Positions 61,101 to 64,000 of a stretch of DNA of 64,000 nucleotides are shown here, piece after piece (position 1 is the stretch's first letter; every line of letters begins with the position of its first letter). The notes under the pieces were generated by a model, which worked only from the letters and a program-made list of their open reading frames with translations, made no database searches and was not told the origin of the DNA. Source of the DNA: Streptosporangium violaceochromogenes. Its GTDB lineage: Bacteria; Actinomycetota; Actinomycetes; Streptosporangiales; Streptosporangiaceae. The stretch lies in the NCBI RefSeq assembly GCF_014654615.1, contig NZ_BNBB01000025.1, positions 1 through 64,000 of the forward strand. The letters are read 5' to 3'. A program made the translations under genes and the position numbers.

Positions 61101-64000
61101 GACCGGCGGCAGCTCGACGGCCGTCCCCTCGGCGCTCTCGGCGAGGGCGCGCGCGGCCTGGGCGAGGTCGGACAGCAGGATGCGCCACGACACGCCGTCG
61201 ACGACGAGGTGGTGCGCGACCAGCAGCAGCCGGCCGGGAGTGCGCGGCCCGGCGTCCAGCCAGACCGCCTGGAGCATCCGGCCGGCGTCGGGGTCCAGCC
61301 GGCCCGCCGCCCGCGCGCGGTGCCCGGCGATCGTCTCCGCCGGGAAACCGTCGTCGGTCTCGACCCGTTCGAGCAGGTCGCGGGCCCGGAGCGTGCCGGG
61401 CGGCGGCACCTCCAGGCTCCAGCCGTCGTCGCGCCGCAGCCGGGCGCGCAGCATGCCGTGGTGGTCGAGTACGGCCTGCAGCGCGGCGGTGAGCAGGCCG
61501 GGGTCGAGGCCGGCCGGGGCACGCAGCGTGACGGCCTGATGGAAGCCGCCGATCGGGGCGCCGAGCGCGCGCAGCCAGTGGACGATCGGGGTCGCCGGCG
61601 CGACACCGACGCCCGGGTCGTGCGCCGCCGCGCTCGCCCGGAGGTCCCGGCCGCGGGCGAGCGCGGCGACGGTGCGGTGCCGGAAGACGTCGCGGGGGGT
61701 GATGGCCAGGCCCGCGCGCCGCGCCCGGCTCACCAGCTGGATCGCGACGATGCTGTCGCCGCCGAGCTCGAAGAAGCCGTCGTGCACACCCACCCGCGGC
61801 AGGCCGAGCACCTCGGCGAACAGCTCCGCGAGAACGCGCTCGGCGGGGGTGGCCGGGGCGGTGTCGCCGGTGAGGGCCGTCCAGTCCGGCTCCGGCAGGG
61901 CTCGCCTGTCCAGTTTGCCGTTCGGGTTCAGCGGCAGCGGCCCGTCCAGCACCACGATCACGCCGGGCACCATGTACTCCGGGAGCAGGCCCGCGGCCAG
62001 GTTCCGCAGCTCTGCCACGTCGGTCCCCGAGGGCCCGGTCACGTAGCCGACCAGCCGCAGGACGCCCCGGTGGTCCCGGCGGGCGACGACCGCCGCCTGC
62101 GCGACGGCCGGGTGGGTCATCAGGACGCTCTCGACCTCGCCGGGCTCGACACGGTGACCGCGGATCTTGAGCTGGCCGTCCTCACGGCCGAGGAAGTCGA
62201 TGTTCCCGTCGGGACGCAGCCGGGCCCGGTCGCCGGTGCGGTACATGCGGTCGCCGGGCGCCCCGAACGGGTCGGCCACGAACCGTCCGGCGGTGAGCCC
62301 CGGCCTGCCGAGGTAACCGCGGGCCAGCCCCCGGCCCGCGACGTACAACTCCCCCACGGCGCCGGGCGGAACCGGCCGCAGCGCGGAGTCGAGGATGCGG
62401 CAGCCGGTGCCGGGGTCGGGCACGCCGATCGGCGCCGGGCCGCTCCAGCCGGGTTCGGCGTGCCAGAGGGTGGAGTTGACGGTCGCCTCGGTCAGCCCGT
62501 ACGCCACCACGACCCGCATGTGCCCTCCCCACCGGGCGATCAGCTCGGCCGGGACGGTCTCGGTGCCCACCACCAGCACGGCGCCCGCCGGCAGCGAGCA
62601 GCCGGCGGGAAGCGCGGCCACCAGCGACGGCGGCAGGATCATGTGGGTGACCCCGTGCTCGGCGAGGTAGCCGGTCAGCTCGGGCCCGGCGACACGGCGC
62701 TCGGCGGGCACGACGACGGCCGTGCCGCCGGCGCACAGCGTCATCACCAGGTCCCAGACGGCGACGTCGAAGCCGATGGAGGCGAACTGCGCGACCCTGC
62801 TGCCGGCGTCCACGCCGAGCCGTTCGGCGGCGGTGGCGATGAGGCCGCCGACGCCGTCGTGGGAGACCACGACCCCCTTGGGGCGCCCGGTCGAGCCGGA
62901 GGTGTGGATGACGTAGGCCGCCCGGTCCGGGCCGGGGATCGCGGCGTCGGCCAGGTCGGTGTCCTCCAGCCCGTCCAGTTCGGCGGCCACGGCGGGGTCG
63001 TCCACGAGGACACGGGGAACGGCGAGGCCGGGCAGCTCGCCGGCCAGGCCGGTCACCGAGACGACGGCGCGCGCCCTCGCGTCCTCGGCCATGTACGCCA
63101 CGCGGTCGGCCGGATGGTCCAGGTCGAGGGGGAGGTAGGCGGCGCCCGCCTTCATCACGGCGAGCATCGCGACGACCATGCCGGCCGAGCGCGGCACGGC
63201 GACCGCGACGACGTCCTCGGGGCGGACGCCCCGGCTCCGCAGCAGCCGGGCGAGCCGGTTGGCCCGGCCGTTCAGCTCCGCGTACGACAGCCGCTCCGTC
63301 TCGCAGATCAGGGCGAGGGCGTCCGGCCGCCGCGCGGCCTGCCGTTCGAACGCCCCGGGCCAGGTCACGTCCCCGGCCACGTTCCCGATGGCGGGGCCGG
63401 TGAGCCGGGCGAGCGCCGACCGGCGCTCGTCGGCGGTGGTCAGGTCGATGGAGCCCAGCGGCCGGTCGGGGTGGGCGGCCATCGCCTCCAGCACCGCCAG
63501 CAGGCGCCGCTCGTGCCCGGCGAGCGTGGCGGGGTCGCACAGGGCGGCGTCGGCCTCGACGTCGATCCGCATGCCCTCCCCCGCGGGCCGGTCGTGGACG
63601 GCGACGGACAGGTCGTTGACCGGGCCGCGGGAGAGGTACTCGAAGACGCAGGACAGGCCGTCGAAGCGCACCGGCTCGTGGAACGGCATGACGTTGGCGG
63701 TGGGCCCGACGAGGGAGCGCAGCCCGTCGGGGCGCCCCAGCTCCCTGGCCAGGTCCTCCCCCCGGTAGCGCGTGTGCGCGGCCAGCGCGCGGATCTCCCC
63801 CGCCACCGCCTCGACGAGCCGGGCGGGGGTGGTGTCCGGCCGTACGGCCAGCCGCAGCGGCACGACGTTGGACATCAGGCCGGGGGTGTGCCTCAGCTCG
63901 GGGTCCAGCCGGCCGGTCACCGGCAGGCCGAGCACCACGTCCCGCTCGCCGGTGGCCCGGTGCAGGTAGGCCGCCACGGCCGCGACGGCCAGGCGTGACA
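49110..64000 (-). CDS. Giant nonribosomal peptide synthetase, siderophore-type (5' end off window)
   Basis: About 4960 codons visible, open at the right edge. Domains by approximate position: C1 C-terminal half (64000-63360); A1 (63340-61880); T1 ELGGDSIVAIQ (61760); E1 with HHLVVDGVSW (61195); C2 HHLVADGWS (59645); A2 (58730-57150); T2 LGGDSLSS (57010); C3 HHLILWDGWS (56370); A3 (55450-53920); T3 LGGHSLLA (53770); C4 HHITTDEWS (53205); A4 (52220-50680); T4 LGGHSMSA (50545); terminal C-like domain with HYIGVDEWS (50005). No thioesterase or reductase. Hand-read pocket codes (invariant Lys assumed): A1 DVWIVGAVN, A2 DAWDFGCIQ, A3 DMENLGLIN, A4 DVFILGAVN. The A3 code is the known (N5-hydroxy)ornithine type. 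T1 is followed by an epimerase, so residue 1 becomes D. Hydroxamate siderophore is the likely product. Confidence 0.93.
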   Translation of the reverse strand, partial: SRLAVAAVAAYLHRATGERDVVLGLPVTGRLDPELRHTPGLMSNVVPLRLAVRPDTTPARLVEAVAGEIRALAAHTRYRGEDLARELGRPDGLRSLVGPTANVMPFHEPVRFDGLSCVFEYLSRGPVNDLSVAVHDRPAGEGMRIDVEADAALCDPATLAGHERRLLAVLEAMAAHPDRPLGSIDLTTADERRSALARLTGPAIGNVAGDVTWPGAFERQAARRPDALALICETERLSYAELNGRANRLARLLRSRGVRPEDVVAVAVPRSAGMVVAMLAVMKAGAAYLPLDLDHPADRVAYMAEDARARAVVSVTGLAGELPGLAVPRVLVDDPAVAAELDGLEDTDLADAAIPGPDRAAYVIHTSGSTGRPKGVVVSHDGVGGLIATAAERLGVDAGSRVAQFASIGFDVAVWDLVMTLCAGGTAVVVPAERRVAGPELTGYLAEHGVTHMILPPSLVAALPAGCSLPAGAVLVVGTETVPAELIARWGGHMRVVVAYGLTEATVNSTLWHAEPGWSGPAPIGVPDPGTGCRILDSALRPVPPGAVGELYVAGRGLARGYLGRPGLTAGRFVADPFGAPGDRMYRTGDRARLRPDGNIDFLGREDGQLKIRGHRVEPGEVESVLMTHPAVAQAAVVARRDHRGVLRLVGYVTGPSGTDVAELRNLAAGLLPEYMVPGVIVVLDGPLPLNPNGKLDRRALPEPDWTALTGDTAPATPAERVLAELFAEVLGLPRVGVHDGFFELGGDSIVAIQLVSRARRAGLAITPRDVFRHRTVAALARGRDLRASAAAHDPGVGVAPATPIVHWLRALGAPIGGFHQAVTLRAPAGLDPGLLTAALQAVLDHHGMLRARLRRDDGWSLEVPPPGTLRARDLLERVETDDGFPAETIAGHRARAAGRLDPDAGRMLQAVWLDAGPRTPGRLLLVAHHLVVDGVSWRILLSDLAQAARALAESAEGTAVELPPVGTSFPRWARLLAADARGASRRAELETWRRVLDAPTPALGLRPVDPGTDTAANLCSLTVSLPAGQTAPLLTGLPAAYHGKVGDVLLTALAVAVARRHPALPPGGALSDGVPSGGAGPEAGGGFVVELEGHGREQDEVDGGADGAVDLARTVGWFTSVFPVRLDPGDVDWEEFLAGGPAVGRALKRIKEQVRALPSSGLGYGQLRHLSEDTSDTLAGLPAPRVLFNYLGRFRVDEDGDWCPAGDAEPLAAGRDPRMPLTRPLEIDAIVRDGTSGPELSATWSWPRGVLDRSDVAALAAAWCDALRGLAAHLTVPGAGGHTPSDFPLVAIGQEEVDEIEAAVRDLEDVLPVTPLQRGLFFHALFDEAASDVYTVQQVVELTGAVDGAPDGALHRAVRGLLERHPLLRAGFRQRPGGEVVQFVPGRVTVPWREVDAPGGDDEEERAARAVAEEERARRFDLAAPPLLRGAFVRGTGRHRLILTLHHLVADGWSVPLMLRDLVAGLAGGGDVPSAADTPHREYFSWLAGRDHEAARAAWRRALRGLEEPTLVAGAGPAVPGPCGRARHVLAAGPTARLTAWARERGLTPSTVVQGAWGLLLGRLTGRRDVVFGTTVSGRQADVEGVEAMVGLLANTLPVRVSWRPDERPADLLARLQETQADLLDHQHLGLAEIQRLAGFAGPDGRALFDTLVVVENYPATGDLRDPGGAFAITGVDVHDASHYPLSLTVVPGTELDLWLDHDTGRFGPGLAARLVEGLAHLLETMADEPGRPVGRLDVLPARERERVRLAGADRPIPEVTLSAAFAARVAEAPDAVALIDGRERLSYAELHRRAGVLARRLAAAGVGPGDFVAVAVPRSAALAVALLGVLTSGAAYVPMDVDYPPDRLAFTLADCGARVVVTTARGAAGLPAVDGVERVLLDAGDAGDAGDAGSIGSIGSVENAGVGGASGDAAPRPPAPGGPAYLIYTSGSTGRPKGVVVTHRAVVGHFAWAHERFGLGAGDRVLHQASAGFDASVWQLLWPLCAGAAVVLAEQGGHLDPAHLADLVQRHRVTVLDTVPAMLQAFLGADEVTGDQGGAPVTWAATLRRVFCGGEALPRDLARRWRELTGVPVDNCYGPTEATIQVTWQDGREPLGGDTVPLGVPVWNTRLHILDACLRPVPDGVPGELHIAGDQLALGYHGRPGLTCERFVADPYGPPGTRMYRTGDLVRRRADGALEYLGRTDDQVKIHGNRVELGEVEARLAGEPGVARAVVVARGTGGATRLLGYAVPAPGARLDGAALRAALAAALPAPLVPAAVVVTGELPLTPNGKVDRAALPAPEVTHRPARAPRTEEERTLCRVFTDVLGVEAGVDDDFFVLGGDSLSSIAVSGRARRAGLPVSPRDVFAHRTPAALAAALSGAPAAPAESAGGPGEAGPIRFTEAEIDRVRAVSPVPVEDVWPLSPLQEGIFFHATYDTDAIDVYTSQDVFEFARRVDAGRLRAACATLLARNPSLRAGFTAEGLPRPAQFVGTGLTPPLSEVDLSHLPPGEQEGRVAGLLAEDRTRRFDLSAPPLMRLLLIRLGDRDRLVISHHLILWDGWSAWLFLEELFTLYDRGGDGRGLPARGSYRDYLAWLAGQDAGAALAAWRGALAGLAEPALVRPGDDGLRPVIPLNLDTVLPRAAGDRFRAAARRSGLTLNTLLNTAWGLTLAAELGRDDVVFGAAVAGRPVAVPEVESIIGMFLNTVPVRIALNPREPVIDLLRRVQDERVALMPYEHLGLGELQRESGHRRLFDTLFVLRDADGERRMTAFTRRNGIVGVTGVDATHYPLTLIVTQGTRLRVTLSYRPDAFTPDAAAALLERFTTVLARLVTGLPDPTGALDLSLPGERRSLEEERDATRRPLPPVTVAELLAERAARTPGETALVSGAERLTYAELDARVNRLARLLLSLGAAPERVIALALPRSADMVVALFAVLRTGAAYLPLDLEYPAERLEFMLGDTSPVCVVTTASVAATLPDTGVERLLLDDPAVAARLAALPSGEPTGKECPAFARHLPHRLEHPAYVIFTSGSTGRPKGVVTPYRGLTNMLLNHREAIFGPAVASAGGRRLRVAHTVSFAFDMSWEELLWLIEGHEVHVCDENLRRDAEALVAYCDRERVDVVNVTPTYAHHLIGEGLLDGHRPPLVLLGGEAVSETVWTTLRDTPGTFGYNLYGPTEYTINTLGASTADSPTPTVGRPIRNTRAYVLDSALRPVAPGAPGELHIGGVGLARGYHRRPGLTAARFVADPFAAEPGARMYRTGDLVRRRPDGGLDFLGRTDDQVKIRGYRVEPAEVGAVLEEHPLVSHAAVVADGAGPGGTGRLVGYVVPRREPADTGGLTAELRRSLKARLPAHMVPAALVTVDRLPLTVNGKLDVRALPVPAPAPAAGGRPPRSPGERVLCGLFAELLGAERVGVDDDFFDLGGHSLLATRLVSRARAALGVELAIRDLFEAPTVAELAARAAASGPGRRPAPVAADRPAEPPLSFAQQRLWVIEQLEGPSALYNFPIVVRLRGRLDVEALRAALADVAARHEALRTLVAEREGRPFQKVLPAGEARPVVEVVDAGEAELEAVLAAAVGRPFNLAAERPLRATVVRLGAEEHVVALLLHHITTDEWSDGPFLRDLSAAYAARRAGHAPRWEPLPVQYVDYTLWQRRLLGDRSDPESLAARQLAHWSQALRGAPERIDLPADRPHPARPSPSGGELVVELDPADCGRLRRLAQRAGASMFMTCHAVVAALLHRLGAGDDLPLGAPISGRTDGALEELVGFFVNTLVLRADVSGDPTFAELLARVRKTALAAFSHQDVPFEAVVEELNPTRSPDRNPLFQVMVGYRNRADGGFALAGLEVLPQPVEARTAKFDLVFDFVEDPGDGRIACVIEYRSDLFDRVTVAGLGDRLSALVGAVAADPLLPVGRIDVLTPGERARVLTGFNATDRPVTEETLAGMFRRHARERPGAVAVVDGPRSVRYAELDALSGRMARLLARHGVRAESVVGVAVPRSVETVAVMLAAGVLGAAFLPMDLAHPADRLAYMLDDAGVEVVVAVEQVAGKIPAAEGRRVLLLDDPEIARWTAETGPEREAESGPESGPEDGPGIGAAAGGPSAPVSPDQAAYVIYTSGSTGRPKGVVVSHEGIGSLVATAVDRMGLTPGSRVLQFASIGFDVVVFEVCMALCHGGCLVLVPDEARVPGRELTGFMNERRVTHAILPPSLVAALPEDCDLPEGATVLVGTETVPPDVIARWAGRLRLLAAYGLTEATVNSTLWPAEPGWDAAVPIGVPDPNTRVYVLDARLRPVPVGVPGELYVAGRGLARGYLGRPGLTAERFVACPFGPPGARMYRTGDRARWRRDGNLDFLGRADDQVKIRGFRIEPGEIAGAMTRHPAVSQAAVVIDRSGREPRLVGYAVPGGDGSAAVPGPAELRAHLAALLPAPMVPAVITVLDGPLPLTPNGKLDRRALPAPAPAAQTGAGRPLTGRQRALAGLFAEVLDLPEVGIDDNFFLLGGHSMSAMRLLGRVRALFGTGLTLRDVFDAPTVAALAGRVDRAGGGARPRPRPAGRPARLPAAPPQEWQWRRYRAGHGRAYDMAFALRAPGGLDAGALGAALADVATRHEPLRTVFAERDGRLFQEPGRARLESVSVAALDEGLRALAAERPDLTAQPPLRARLLTDGSGARALLLTAHYIGVDEWSVVPLTRDLVTAYTARLRGLAPAWEPLPVTYADYTVWAGEVLGEVAEHRLAYWREALRGLPDPALPYDRPRPAEPGARGDHVPLTLGPRLHRDIDGLAARTGTSMFMVMQAALAVLLTRYGAGTDLPIASLVAGRDEEELTGLVGCLFNTVVLRTDTSGDPGFRELLARVRETDLAAFDRQDVPFDRVARELGLPAPRVMLVHHEQARLPEPEEAGGAFEPVPTGALNADLTLSFFEPRGDGPVECLLEYDTGLFDRSTIHRIADDLTGVLKAAVADPDRPLAHDDPRRNDA
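51769..51828. repeat. Coding minisatellite in NRPS A4 (5 x 12 bp)
   Basis: Five degenerate 12-bp units beginning GGCCCGTCCTCA, encoding a Ser-Gly-Pro-Glu-like tract (TGPE, REAE, SGPE, SGPE, DGPG) in the loop just before the A3 P-loop motif YTSGSTGRPKG of the fourth adenylation domain. Confidence 0.7.
58291..58350. repeat. Coding minisatellite in NRPS A2 (9-bp units)
   Basis: Tandem GCGTCCCCG and GCTCCCGAT units encoding DAG-DAG-DAG-DAG-SIG-SIG on the minus strand, in the same loop (before YTSGSTGRPKG) of the second adenylation domain as the A4 repeat. Confidence 0.75.

Noticed and set aside
49746..63998. Very long open frames (over 2300 codons each) on the plus strand opposite the NRPS
   Set aside because: They mirror the codon structure of the NRPS; products are Gly/Arg/Gln/His/Pro-rich with no domain, signal or ribosome site. 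The minus strand has complete NRPS motifs.

Overview
The window is a very GC-rich actinobacterial chromosome segment. Actinobacterial ribosomal protein bL37, an IdeR/DmdR-type iron box, a coelichelin/erythrochelin-like NRPS pocket code, frequent GTG/TTG starts and GTGA/ATGA stop-start overlaps all fit a filamentous actinomycete. A member of the Streptosporangiaceae or a close relative is my inference. No rRNA, tRNA or CRISPR array was seen.

Layout. (1) 0-9.4 kb, accessory: an aldehyde dehydrogenase that runs in frame into the RuvC half of a TnpB nuclease at the left edge; a cytochrome P450; two tandem TROVE (Ro60-like) genes with a 25-codon bL37 gene between them; a 690-bp low-GC intergenic with a long inverted repeat and a small ORF; and a three-gene cassette of acyl-CoA dehydrogenase, ubiquitin-like sulfur carrier and hotdog-like protein. 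(2) 9.5-17.4 kb: metE under a cobalamin riboswitch, a decayed modular PKS fragment, a secreted-protein gene broken by two homopolymer frameshifts, and a WxL/DUF916-type surface protein pair. (3) 17.4-24.1 kb: BBE-type flavoprotein oxidase, HelD-family RNA polymerase motor with a long leader, amidase, pentapeptide-repeat protein.

(4) 24.1-44.2 kb looks like one functional island: two tandem universal stress proteins, a P1B-5 metal ATPase with a hemerythrin tail, a HAD phosphatase/mutase plus GH65 enzyme, an Mg2+ P-type ATPase, an NAD-linked molybdo-formate dehydrogenase (two subunits), STAS, OsmC, DUF1918, DoxX, flavodoxin, zinc alcohol dehydrogenase and a DUF6544-like protein. Most of its promoters carry a 14-bp imperfect palindrome (best copies GGGACTTTCGGCCC and GGGACCTTCGTCCC) that closely resembles the DosR/DevR dormancy box. 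I read the island as a hypoxia/redox/dormancy regulon; the regulator itself is not in the window.

(5) 44.4-64 kb is an iron-regulated hydroxamate-type siderophore locus. An iron box precedes a FhuF-like ferric-siderophore reductase and a heterodimeric ABC exporter (plus strand). Convergent to these lie mbtH and a very large NRPS (minus strand, 5' end beyond the right edge) with visible order C-A-T-E-C-A-T-C-A-T-C-A-T-C. Module 3 has the hydroxyornithine-type pocket DMENLGLIN. Modules 1 and 4 have near-identical pockets. The protein ends in a condensation-like domain with an altered active site rather than a thioesterase.
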